Shown here one piece after another: positions 42,015 to 49,314 of a stretch of 64,000 nucleotides of DNA (positions are counted from its first letter, which is position 1; every line of letters starts with the position of its first letter). The notes beneath the pieces are model-generated. The model saw only the letters and a program-made list of their open reading frames with translations. It was not told where the DNA came from and did not search any database. The position numbers were made by a program, and so were the translations under genes. Source of the DNA: Streptomyces sp. ADI96-02 (lineage in GTDB: Bacteria > Actinomycetota > Actinomycetes > Streptomycetales > Streptomycetaceae); contig NZ_ML123034.1 of assembly GCF_003846185.1 (NCBI RefSeq), positions 4,480,274 to 4,544,273 on the forward strand, written 5' to 3'.

Positions 42015-42058
42015 ATCCTCTGAACACCCGATCCATCCCGGGGGAGTAGGAAGCACCT

Positions 42059-43015
42059 GTGAGCACCTTCGACAACGCCACCGCAGACCGCCCGATCGGT
42101 CTCACCGCGCCGAGCGGCATCGACCGCGCCGCGCACCACCGCCTCGACGAGGCGTGGCTGGCCGTGGCGTGGAGCCACCCCACGACCCGTGTCTTCGTCG
42201 TCTCGGGCGGGCAGGTGCTGATCGACGACACCCCTGAGGGCGGTACGTCGATCGTCATGACGGCGGCCTTCGAGGCCCCGGTCACCGAGACCCACCGCTA
42301 CTTCCTGGGCACCGACGAGGACGGCGTGAGCTACTTCGCGCTCCAGAAGGACTCGCTGCCCGGCCGCATGGACCAGTCGGCCCGCCCGGCCGGACTGCGC
42401 GAGGCCGGTCTGCTGCTCGGCCCGCGCGACGCCGGCCTCATGGTGCACGCCGTCGCCCTGGAGAACTGGCAGCGCCTGCACCGCTTCTGCTCCCGCTGCG
42501 GAGAGCGCACGGTCATCGCGGCGGCCGGGCACATCCGCCGCTGCCAGGCGTGCGGGGCCGAGCACTACCCGCGCACCGACCCGGCCGTCATCATGCTGAT
42601 CACCGACGACCAGGACCGGGCCCTGCTCGGCCGCCAGGTGCACTGGCCGGAGGGCCGCTTCTCCACGCTGGCCGGATTCGTCGAGCCGGGGGAGTCCATC
42701 GAGCAGTCGGTGGCCCGCGAGGTGTACGAGGAGGCCGGGATCACGGTCGGCGAGGTCGAGTACATCGCGAGCCAGCCCTGGCCCTTCCCCTCCAGCCTGA
42801 TGCTCGGCTTCATGGCGAGGGCCACCACGTTCGAGATCACCGTCGACGGTGAGGAGATCGAGGAGGCGCGCTGGTTCTCCCGCGAGGACCTGACCGCCGC
42901 CTTCGCGTCCGGCGAGGTCATGCCGCCGTTCGGGATCTCGATCGCGTCCCGCCTGATCGAGCTCTGGTACGGCAAGCCGCTGCCCCGTCCGGGCAGCCTG
43001 CACCGCCCGAACTGA
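42059..43015 (+). CDS. nudC: NudC-type NAD+ diphosphatase / RNA deNADding NUDIX hydrolase
   Basis: 318 residues from GTG 42059 with GGGGGAGTAGGAAG upstream. A four-Cys zinc finger (FCSRCGERT and CQACGAEHYP) precedes the NUDIX box GFVEPGESIEQSV...REVYEEAGI, which has all canonical Gly/Glu/Arg positions. The NudC-specific signature SQPWPFPSSLM follows. The enzyme hydrolyses NADH or NAD+ to NMN and AMP and removes NAD caps from RNA. Downstream are short CCGCCCGAAC-like repeats and a terminator; mrx1 is convergent. The same neighbour set occurs at Rv3198A-Rv3199c. Confidence 0.95.
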   Translation: MSTFDNATADRPIGLTAPSGIDRAAHHRLDEAWLAVAWSHPTTRVFVVSGGQVLIDDTPEGGTSIVMTAAFEAPVTETHRYFLGTDEDGVSYFALQKDSLPGRMDQSARPAGLREAGLLLGPRDAGLMVHAVALENWQRLHRFCSRCGERTVIAAAGHIRRCQACGAEHYPRTDPAVIMLITDDQDRALLGRQVHWPEGRFSTLAGFVEPGESIEQSVAREVYEEAGITVGEVEYIASQPWPFPSSLMLGFMARATTFEITVDGEEIEEARWFSREDLTAAFASGEVMPPFGISIASRLIELWYGKPLPRPGSLHRPN

Positions 43016-43083
43016 ACCGACCGCCCGAACCGACCGACCGGACGACCTACCGCCCGGACGACCGACCGACCGGACGTGCCGGG

Positions 43084-43108
43084 CCCCGGCCGCAGACGGC
43101 GGCCGGGG
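43084..43108. terminator. Terminator between nudC and mrx1
   Basis: A perfect 10-bp stem (CCCCGGCCGC 43084-43093 with 43099-43108) and a 5-nt loop lie between the two convergent genes. Confidence 0.7.
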
Positions 43109-43122
43109 ACCGGAGGCATCGT

Positions 43123-43170
43123 GAACCAGGCCCGCCCTCAGGCGGCGAACCAGGTCCGGCCTCAGGCGGC
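43123..43170. repeat. In-frame tandem duplication at the mrx1 stop codon
   Basis: Two adjacent 24-bp units (43123-43146 and 43147-43170) differ at two bases. The inner unit contains the last codons and stop of mrx1; the outer copy repeats GCCGCCTGA in the same frame 24 nt downstream on the minus strand. Readthrough would add GRTWFAA. Confidence 0.9.
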
Positions 43171-43416
43171 GAGCGCCTGCTTCACCTGGGCCAGCGACGG
43201 GTTCGTCATGACCGACTCGGTGCCGGAGGGCGACACGATCAGAAGCGTGGGAACGGTCTGGTTTCCGCCGTTCGCCTTCTCGACGAAGGCCGCCGACTCC
43301 GGGTCGTGCTCGATGTTGACCTCGTTGTACGCGATGCCCTCGCGGTCCATCTGGCTCTTCAGCCGACGGCAGTAGCCGCACCAGGTGGTGCTGTACATCG
43401 TCACAGTGCCCGCCAT
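43162..43416 (-). CDS. mrx1: Mycoredoxin (glutaredoxin-like disulfide reductase)
   Basis: 84 residues with a glutaredoxin fold: active-site Cys13-Gly-Tyr-Cys16 in YSTTWCGYCRRL, the cis-Pro region QTVPTLLI, and a C-terminal helix. It closely follows mycobacterial Mrx1 (Rv3198A), including NEVNIEHDPESAAFVEKANG and TNPSLAQVK. Mycoredoxins reduce mixed disulfides between proteins and mycothiol, the actinobacterial thiol. ATG 43416 has GAAGGAGCG upstream. It is divergent from uvrD2 across a 9-bp tandem repeat. Confidence 0.93.
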   Translation of the reverse strand: MAGTVTMYSTTWCGYCRRLKSQMDREGIAYNEVNIEHDPESAAFVEKANGGNQTVPTLLIVSPSGTESVMTNPSLAQVKQALAA

Positions 43417-43580
43417 GTCGCTGGCGCTCCTTCGTCTCGTCCGTCCCGCTGCGCGGCCGGCAGCGTCACCTGCGGTCCCGCCGCCGCGTCACGGCCCGCG
43501 GTCCCGCACGGGATGGAACGTACGGGACGCGGCCACCATTCCCCGGCCGCACGGGCGTCGGGCCTCAGCCGTCTTCCCCC

Positions 43581-43631
43581 GGTACGCCCGGTGCGCCCGG
43601 TGCGCCCGGTGCGCCCGGTGCGCCCGGTGCG
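43581..43631. repeat. 9-bp tandem repeat in the mrx1-uvrD2 divergent region
   Basis: One GGTACGCCC unit and four exact GGTGCGCCC units (43581-43625) are followed by a partial sixth, GGTGCGATG. The array lies 65 nt before the uvrD2 start and 165 nt before mrx1, in their shared upstream region. Confidence 0.92.
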
Positions 43632-43695
43632 ATGAAATGTCCGCCCCTGTGGACAACGGCCGCACCGGTCCCACACGACCTGGCAGCATGGCGGG

Positions 43696-45915
43696 GTGAC
43701 AGCAGCAACGCATTCCACCCTCTTCCCGCAGGTTCCCGAGACCCCGGACGCCGTGCTCGACGGGCTGGACCCCGAGCAGCGCGAGGTGGCCCTGGCGCTG
43801 CACGGGCCCGTGTGCGTGCTGGCCGGCGCGGGCACGGGCAAGACGCGCGCGATCACCCATCGCATCGCGTACGGGGTGCGGGCGGGGATCCTCCAGCCGG
43901 CGACGGTGCTCGCCGTCACCTTCACCAACCGGGCCGCGGGCGAGATGCGCGGACGGCTCCGGCAGCTGGGGGCCTCCGGGGTGCAGGCGCGGACCTTCCA
44001 CTCCGCGGCGCTCCGCCAGCTCCAGTACTTCTGGCCCAAGGCCGTCGGCGGCGAGCTGCCCCGGCTGCTGGAACGCAAGGTGCAGCTGGTCGCCGAGGCC
44101 GCGGCCCGCTGCGAGATCCGGCTCGACCGCAACGAGCTGCGCGACGTCACCAGCGAGATCGAGTGGGCCAAGGTCACCCAGACCGTCCCCGCCGACTATC
44201 CGGCTGCGGTGGCCAAGATCCAGCGCGACGTGCCCCGCGACCCGGCCGTGCTCTCCCAGATCTACGCGATGTACGAACAGCTCAAGCGCGACCGCTCGGT
44301 GATCGACTTCGAGGACGTGCTGCTGCTGACGGTCGGCATCCTCCAGGACCGGCACGACATCGCCGATCACGTACGCGGCCAGTACCAGCACTTCGTGGTC
44401 GACGAGTACCAGGACGTCAGCCCGCTCCAGCAGCGGCTGCTCGACCTGTGGGTGGGCGACCGGGACAACCTCTGCGTCGTCGGCGACGCCAGCCAGACGA
44501 TCTACTCCTTCACCGGGGCCACCCCGGACCACCTGCTGAACTTCCGCACCCGCCACCCCGGTGCGACGGTGGTCAAGCTGGTGAGGGACTACCGCTCCAC
44601 CCCGCAGGTCGTCCACCTCGCCAACGGCCTGCTGAGCCAGGCCCGCGGCAGGGCCGCCGACCACCGGCTCGAACTGGTCTCGCAGCGCGACAGGGGCCCC
44701 GAGCCGGTCTACGCGGAGTATGCCGACGAGCCCACCGAGGCCGAGGGCACCGCCCGGCGTGTCCGGGATCTGATCGCGGCGGGTGTCCCGGCCGGTGAGA
44801 TCGCCGTGCTCTACCGGGTCAACTCCCAGTCCGAGGTCTACGAACAGGCTCTCGCCGACGCCTCCGTCCCCTACCAGCTGCGCGGCGCCGAGCGCTTCTT
44901 CGAACGGGCGGAGGTGCGCGAGGCGGGCACCGCCCTGCGGGGCGCCGCCCGTGCGGGGGGCAACGACTCCCTGCTCGACGGAGCGGAGGGCCTGCCCTCG
45001 CAGGTGCGGGCGGTTCTCTCCACCAAGGGCTGGACCGGCCGCCCGCCCGCCGGGTCCGGCGCGGTGCGGGACCGCTGGGAGTCGCTGGCCGCCCTGGTGC
45101 GGCTCGCGGAGGACTTCGAGGCGGCCAGGCCGGGGGTGACCCTCTCCGACCTCGTCCGCGAGCTGGACGAACGGGCCGCGGCGCAGCACGCCCCGACGGT
45201 CCAGGGCGTCACCCTGGCCTCCCTCCACTCCGCCAAGGGCCTGGAGTGGGACGCGGTGTTCCTGGTCGGTCTCACCGAGGGCATGATGCCGATCGCCTAC
45301 GCCAAGACCGACGAGCAGGTCGAGGAGGAGCGCCGCCTGCTGTACGTCGGCGTCACCCGCGCCCGCCTCCACCTCTCGCTCTCCTGGGCCCTGGCCCGTT
45401 CGCCGGGCGGTCGCGCCGGGCGCAGGCCGACGCGCTTCCTGAACGGGCTCCGGCCGGGTTCGGCCCCGCTCGGCGCTCGCGGCGGGGCGGGCGGCGGCGG
45501 AGGCATCGACCGCGGCTCCGGCACGACGGCGGGCGCGGGCCGGGCTCCGGCCGTCGAGCGCAAGCACCGCGGGCCGGTGCGGTGCCGGGTCTGCGGTCGC
45601 TCGCTCACCGACGCGGGCGAGGTGAAGCTGATGCGCTGCGAGGAGTGCCCGTCCGACATGGACGAGGCACTGTACGGGCGGCTGCTCGACTGGCGCGCGG
45701 ACCGGGCGGCCGGGCTGAGTCAGCCGGACTACTGCGTGTTCACCGAGAAGACGCTCATGGCGATCGCGGAGGCGGCCCCGTCCACCGAGGGCGAGCTGGT
45801 CGTCATCCCCGGGGTCGGCAACCGGAAGTTGATCCGCTTCGGCACCGAGGTCCTGGCCATCTGCGCAGGTGAGACGGTTGCCGAGGAGCCCCGGGAGGGT
45901 ATCGCCGACACCTGA
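43696..45915 (+). CDS. uvrD2: UvrD2 ATP-dependent DNA helicase with HRDC domain
   Basis: 739 residues. It has Walker A VLAGAGTGKTRA, VTFTNRAAGEMR, Walker B VVDEYQDVSPLQ, VVGDASQTIYSFTGA, ASLHSAKGLEWDAV and YVGVTRARLHL. The C-terminus has the tetracysteine motif (RCRVCGRS and RCEECPSD) and an HRDC domain (LYGRLLDWRADRAAG to VIPGVGNRKLIRFG). Both are diagnostic of actinobacterial UvrD2, which is essential in mycobacteria. The role is DNA unwinding in repair and replication. GTG 43696 follows CAGCAT (43684-43689) by 6 nt with no ribosome site, so a leaderless mRNA is plausible. wblC is next downstream, as whiB7 is in M. tuberculosis. Confidence 0.94.
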   Translation: MTAATHSTLFPQVPETPDAVLDGLDPEQREVALALHGPVCVLAGAGTGKTRAITHRIAYGVRAGILQPATVLAVTFTNRAAGEMRGRLRQLGASGVQARTFHSAALRQLQYFWPKAVGGELPRLLERKVQLVAEAAARCEIRLDRNELRDVTSEIEWAKVTQTVPADYPAAVAKIQRDVPRDPAVLSQIYAMYEQLKRDRSVIDFEDVLLLTVGILQDRHDIADHVRGQYQHFVVDEYQDVSPLQQRLLDLWVGDRDNLCVVGDASQTIYSFTGATPDHLLNFRTRHPGATVVKLVRDYRSTPQVVHLANGLLSQARGRAADHRLELVSQRDRGPEPVYAEYADEPTEAEGTARRVRDLIAAGVPAGEIAVLYRVNSQSEVYEQALADASVPYQLRGAERFFERAEVREAGTALRGAARAGGNDSLLDGAEGLPSQVRAVLSTKGWTGRPPAGSGAVRDRWESLAALVRLAEDFEAARPGVTLSDLVRELDERAAAQHAPTVQGVTLASLHSAKGLEWDAVFLVGLTEGMMPIAYAKTDEQVEEERRLLYVGVTRARLHLSLSWALARSPGGRAGRRPTRFLNGLRPGSAPLGARGGAGGGGGIDRGSGTTAGAGRAPAVERKHRGPVRCRVCGRSLTDAGEVKLMRCEECPSDMDEALYGRLLDWRADRAAGLSQPDYCVFTEKTLMAIAEAAPSTEGELVVIPGVGNRKLIRFGTEVLAICAGETVAEEPREGIADT

Positions 45916-45930
45916 GGGAAACTCGTCCAG

Positions 45931-45968
45931 AAAATGGTTTGCGCCCGCACCAGTCGTCACCATAGGTT
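45931..45968 (+). promoter_or_regulatory. wblC promoter with AT-rich WblC/WhiB7 element
   Basis: AAAAT (45931-45935) lies exactly 3 nt upstream of a -35-like TTGCGC (45939-45944). An 18-nt spacer leads to the -10-like TAGGTT (45963-45968). An AT-rich block 3 bp upstream of the -35 is the known signature of WhiB7/WblC-activated promoters, so autoactivation is expected. Transcription would start near 45975, leaving a leader of about 600 nt. Confidence 0.7.
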
Positions 45969-46081
45969 CTTAACCACGGGAACAGCGACTTCTCTGAAGC
46001 CCTGAATCCGTGCTGTACTTATCCGAATACGCAGGACCGGCCCCGGCCGGTCCCCCGAGACGCCGAGAGGAGGCGATTGAA

Positions 46082-46411
46082 GTGATCAGCATCATCGAGA
46101 CCAACAAACTGACCGATCTTTCGGTCGTCTCCGCACGCTCACTCGGCCTCGCCTGCTCCCCGGAGTCTTCGCTTCGTGGCACCGGTCTGTCCGGCACTCC
46201 TGCCGTCAGCCCGCTGTCCTCGGCGAACCTCCCTGTGGTGCGGGAGCGCGTTGAGCGACCGATCGAGGCACCGGTGGCAGCAGGAGTGAAGGCAGCGCAG
46301 GCCCTGGCCTATGCCTTTGCGGCAGCCGGTGCCGGAGCCGAGAAGAAGACGCAGCAGCACCACATGATGTGGGCCTTCCGTGGGCCTGAACCCTGGAGCG
46401 ATCCAGCCTGA
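46082..46411 (+). CDS. Upstream ORF (leader polypeptide) of wblC
   Basis: 109 codons from GTG 46082, preceded by AGGAGG (46068-46073) with an 8-nt spacer, one of the best ribosome sites in the window; a GGACCGGCC/GGCCGGTCC hairpin (46034-46053) stands just before it. The peptide begins VISIIETNKLTDLSVVSARS and ends HHMMWAFRGPEPWSDPA, with no domain I recognise. Its stop (46409-46411) is inside a 7-bp hairpin (GCCTGAT 46406-46412 with ATCAGGC 46418-46424), and the terminator begins 24 nt later. By analogy with mycobacterial whiB7 and Streptomyces wblC leaders, ribosome stalling on this ORF by translation inhibitors should prevent terminator formation and allow wblC expression. Confidence 0.75.
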   Translation: MISIIETNKLTDLSVVSARSLGLACSPESSLRGTGLSGTPAVSPLSSANLPVVRERVERPIEAPVAAGVKAAQALAYAFAAAGAGAEKKTQQHHMMWAFRGPEPWSDPA

Positions 46412-46434
46412 TCCAGCATCAGGCCGGCGCCTTC

Positions 46435-46479
46435 AGGGCCGCGGAACCCCACTCGGGATCCGCGGCCCTTTTGTTTTGT
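46435..46479 (+). terminator. Attenuator terminator in the wblC leader
   Basis: A perfect 11-bp stem (AGGGCCGCGGA 46435-46445 with 46459-46469) and 13-nt loop are followed by TTTGTTTT, one of the few true U-rich tails in this window. Competing pairings are present: GGCCTGA (46383-46389) with TCAGGCC (46419-46425), and CCTGAA (46385-46390) with TTCAGG (46432-46437). The second pairing overlaps the terminator's 5' arm and could act as antiterminator. Confidence 0.88.
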
Positions 46480-46577
46480 CCGAACGGACGAGACGGAACG
46501 AAGGAGCCTCGGGACCAGCAGTACCAGCCGCCAACCGGCCCACAGGCCGGCACGACCAGACGAGGACATCACCCGCC

Positions 46578-46946
46578 GTGCAACTCGAAGCGCACGCCCC
46601 GTCAGTACCGCCTTCCGACCCGATCGCCCCGCCTGGCTCCACGGAGGACTCCGCCTTGCTCCCGCTCACCACGCTCACCGCGCTCGACGACGCCATCGAG
46701 AACCTCGGTGTGGCCGTCCCCTGCCGTACTTATGACCCCGAGGTCTTCTTCGCCGAGTCGCCGGCCGACGTCGAGTACGCCAAGTCCCTCTGCCGGGCCT
46801 GCCCGCTCGTCGAGGCGTGCCTCGCCGGAGCCAAGGAGCGGCGCGAGCCGTGGGGCGTCTGGGGCGGCGAGCTCTTCGTCCAGGGTGTCGTCGTGGCCCG
46901 CAAGCGGCCCCGCGGCCGTCCGCGCAAGAACCCGGTCGCAGCGTGA
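46578..46946 (+). CDS. wblC: WblC (WhiB7-type) Fe-S transcriptional activator of antibiotic resistance
   Basis: 122 residues from GTG 46578. Four cluster-binding cysteines are Cys49, Cys72, Cys75 and Cys81 (C-x22-C-x2-C-x5-C). The turn GVWGG (93-97) contacts sigma-HrdB, and the C-terminal AT-hook RGRPRK (112-117) reads AT-rich promoter elements; the AT-hook separates WblC/WhiB7 from other Wbl proteins. It activates intrinsic resistance and ribosome-associated genes in response to translation-targeting drugs. The frame is open upstream to 46380 through the attenuator, but the usual N-terminus begins at VQLEAHAPSV. It corresponds to SCO5190 of S. coelicolor and Rv3197A of M. tuberculosis. Confidence 0.95.
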   Translation: MQLEAHAPSVPPSDPIAPPGSTEDSALLPLTTLTALDDAIENLGVAVPCRTYDPEVFFAESPADVEYAKSLCRACPLVEACLAGAKERREPWGVWGGELFVQGVVVARKRPRGRPRKNPVAA

Positions 46947-47038
46947 TCACCGACTTCGGGGTCCCCACCCCCACCCGCGTGAAGCGCCTCGGAACCATCG
47001 ACCGTCCCCAGACCCATGACCCCCGGAATCAGGCACCG

Positions 47039-47302
47039 ATGATCACCCCCACGAAGGAGCCCGTCGGCTCCGCCACCCCCGACGTCACCATCAGCGGCGC
47101 GAACGACTCGCGTCAGAACAGGACCCGCGAAATGCAACTCATCCCAGAAGCCCTGGCGCGTGCTCATATGCACGACCGCCTGCGGGAGGCTCAGGCGGAC
47201 CGCCCTGCGGTGCGCCTGATCGCCGCCCGCCGGATGCAGCGCAGAGCGGAGCGCGCCTCGCTGCGCGCCCGCCGCGCGCTGGCCATGGCGGTCATGCACT
47301 GA
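47039..47302 (+). CDS. 87-residue basic small protein
   Basis: From ATG 47039 the product is 87 residues. The second half (EMQLIPEALARAHMHDRLRE, then RRMQRRAERASLRARRALAM) is helical and strongly basic. ATG 47132 at MQLIPEAL is an alternative start giving 56 residues. I prefer the longer form because the RQNRTREMQLIPEAL stretch resembles a conserved segment I associate with a family of short streptomycete proteins; this is memory, not proof. The function is unknown; a nucleic-acid contact is plausible from the charge. It lies 92 nt after wblC on the same strand. Confidence 0.6.
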   Translation: MITPTKEPVGSATPDVTISGANDSRQNRTREMQLIPEALARAHMHDRLREAQADRPAVRLIAARRMQRRAERASLRARRALAMAVMH

Positions 47303-47461
47303 GAGGTTCCCCTCTCCGCGTCACACCGGTTCGACTCACCGGGGCACCGCTCGACCCGATGAGCAGCGCAGCCACCACCCTCACCGCGGGGCCGTTCCGA
47401 CCGGACGGCCCCGCGGTGCGTTGTGCTGCCGTGCCGTCCGCGGCGGGGATATCGTCGTGAG

Positions 47462-47665
47462 GTGGACGAGGAGACGCATCCCCCCGAACAGGCACCCCCT
47501 TCACACGTGGTGTGCGCCCGCTGCGGCACCGCCACCGAAGGCGACCCTCCACCGGCGACCTGGCTCTGTTCCGTCGAGGACGGCCGGCGCCTCCACTTCT
47601 GCGAGGACTGCGCCCGCCTCCACATCAGAGCGGTGGAGAGCAGGCTCGACTCGCTCTGGTGGTGA
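47462..47665 (+). CDS. 67-residue zinc-ribbon-like small protein
   Basis: From GTG 47462 the product is VDEETHPPEQAPPSHVVCAR and onward, 67 residues. Cys pairs C-A-R-C and C-E-D-C, with an extra Cys in TWLCSVEDG between them, form a treble-clef or zinc-ribbon pattern, and the C-terminus is helical (ARLHIRAVESRLDSLWW). Upstream codons to 47423 lack conserved character. There is no close ribosome site except GAGG at 47459-47462. It converges with the ABC1-kinase gene. Similar zinc-ribbon micro-proteins sit near whiB7/wblC in actinobacteria, but no role is known to me. Confidence 0.65.
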   Translation: MDEETHPPEQAPPSHVVCARCGTATEGDPPPATWLCSVEDGRRLHFCEDCARLHIRAVESRLDSLWW

Positions 47666-47744
47666 CCGCCGCCCCCTGCGACGCGGGACGGACGGGGGCC
47701 GAGGGCCACACGAACCACCGCTGCGCCGCGGCCTCCCCGCCGCC

Positions 47745-49250
47745 TCAGACGCCGTCCCTGCCGGAGACGGACTCCACCGCACCGCCGGACTCCACGACAT
47801 CACCGGACCCCGCCAGACTCTCCTCGTCCCGCTCCGCCTCCTGCTCCGCCTCCTGCTCCGCCTCTGGGTCCGCTTCCGTGACGAATCCCGGAAGCCAGGA
47901 GGCCAGCTCGTCCCGAAGCCGGACGGCCGCGCCCAGTTGGCACAGCACCCCGATCGTGCTCAGGGTCACCCGGTGGATCAGCAGGTAGGAAGGCGGGAGG
48001 TTCAACTGCCGGCCGAGCTGATGGGCCGGGGAGCGTGGATCCGCTATGCGGGCCGCCTGGTCACGCAGCCACCCCCGGCTGAAGGTGAACTCCTCCACCT
48101 GCGCGGGTTCGATGATCGGCAGCAGGTAGTCGAGGACCGCGTCCGGGTCGAGGTCGATCGACTCCTTCACGAAGCCCTCCTCGCGCAGCAGCGCGTACAC
48201 CGCCCCGGCATCCCCCTCCAGCGTCATCCGCAGCGAGGTCCCGATGGTCCGCGGCAGCCCGCCCGGAAGCCGGTCGACCGTGCCGAAGTCCAGCACCCCC
48301 AGCCGCCAGGCCCCCGCCTCCCCGCCCTCCGAACCCGCCCCGTCTTCGCCCGCCCCGCTCTCGGCGGCCGGGTCGGCGGGCAGCAGCCGGAAGTTCCCCG
48401 GATGGGGATCGGCGTGCAGCAGCCCGGTGCGCGCCGGGCCGGAGAAGAGGAAGCGCGCCAGCAACTGCCCGGCACGGTCCCGCTGCTCCTCCGTGCCGTC
48501 GGCGATGATCCGGGCCAGCGGAATCCCGCCGATCCACTCCGTCACCAGCACCTGGTCCGACTGGTGGACCACGCCGGGGATCACCACGTCGGGATCGTCC
48601 GCGAACTCCTGCGCGTGCGCCCGCTGGGCCTCGGCCTCCAACTCGTAGTCCAGCTCCTCCGCGACCCGCTCGCGGAGCTCCTTGATGAGCGGCTTGACGT
48701 CCATCCCCGGGATCAGCGGGCCCAGCAGCCGGGCGAAGCGGCTGAGCTGCGCGAGGTCGGAGAGCAACGCCTCGCCCGCGCCCGGGTACTGCACCTTCAC
48801 GGCGACCTCGCGGCCGTCGTGCCAGACCGCCCGGTGCACCTGCCCGATCGAGGCCGCGGCCGACGGCTGGTCCTCGAAGTCGAGGAACAGCTCCCGCCAC
48901 TCGTCGCCGAGCCGCTCGGCGAGCACGCCGTGCACCGTCCGGGACGGCATCGGCGGCGCCGCTTCCTGGAGCTTGGTGAGGGCGGCCCGGTAGGGACCGG
49001 CGATCTCCTCGGGAAGAGCCGATTCGAAGACGGACAGGGCCTGACCGAACTTCATGGCCCCGCCCTTCAGCTCGCCCAGCGTCTTGAAGAGCTGGTCCGC
49101 CGTGCGCTGCTGCACTTCGCGGGCCACCAGCTCGGCGGACTTCCCGCCGATCCGCTTGCCCAGGCCCCACGTGGCACGGCCGGCGAAGCCGAGTGGGAGC
49201 GCGGCCAGTTTGGCGGTGCGAGTAACCGCCTTCCGGGGAAGATCAGACAT
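47745..49250 (-). CDS. ABC1/UbiB-type atypical kinase
   Basis: 501 residues from ATG 49250 with GGAGGGGCAC directly upstream. ABC1 family motifs are present: the K-x-G-Q motif in MKFGQALS, SIGQVHRA, the ATP-site Lys in VAVKVQYPG, EELDYELEA, the catalytic loop LHADPHPGNF and metal-binding LDFGTV. UbiB/Coq8-type proteins are atypical ATPase/kinases tied to isoprenoid quinone metabolism. The M. tuberculosis relative Rv3197 adjoins whiB7 as here. Two insertions are notable: a Gly/Glu-rich loop after PHPGNF (AAESGAGEDGAGSEGGEAG) and an acidic tail with EAEQ repeats. The frame extends to 49688 upstream but lacks conserved sequence there. Confidence 0.9.
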   Translation of the reverse strand: MSDLPRKAVTRTAKLAALPLGFAGRATWGLGKRIGGKSAELVAREVQQRTADQLFKTLGELKGGAMKFGQALSVFESALPEEIAGPYRAALTKLQEAAPPMPSRTVHGVLAERLGDEWRELFLDFEDQPSAAASIGQVHRAVWHDGREVAVKVQYPGAGEALLSDLAQLSRFARLLGPLIPGMDVKPLIKELRERVAEELDYELEAEAQRAHAQEFADDPDVVIPGVVHQSDQVLVTEWIGGIPLARIIADGTEEQRDRAGQLLARFLFSGPARTGLLHADPHPGNFRLLPADPAAESGAGEDGAGSEGGEAGAWRLGVLDFGTVDRLPGGLPRTIGTSLRMTLEGDAGAVYALLREEGFVKESIDLDPDAVLDYLLPIIEPAQVEEFTFSRGWLRDQAARIADPRSPAHQLGRQLNLPPSYLLIHRVTLSTIGVLCQLGAAVRLRDELASWLPGFVTEADPEAEQEAEQEAERDEESLAGSGDVVESGGAVESVSGRDGV

Positions 49251-49314
49251 GTGCCCCTCCTGTTCCCAGACTGCCGTGCCGCTTGAACCTCGGGTGTCTC
49301 TCCGTCGGCGGCGG

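Noticed and set aside
43581..43631. CRISPR-like array
   Set aside because: Nine-bp units without spacers; a simple tandem repeat.
46380..46577. N-terminal extension of WblC through the terminator
   Set aside because: It would put a terminator hairpin with a U-tail inside the coding region and add 66 residues not found in WhiB7/WblC proteins.
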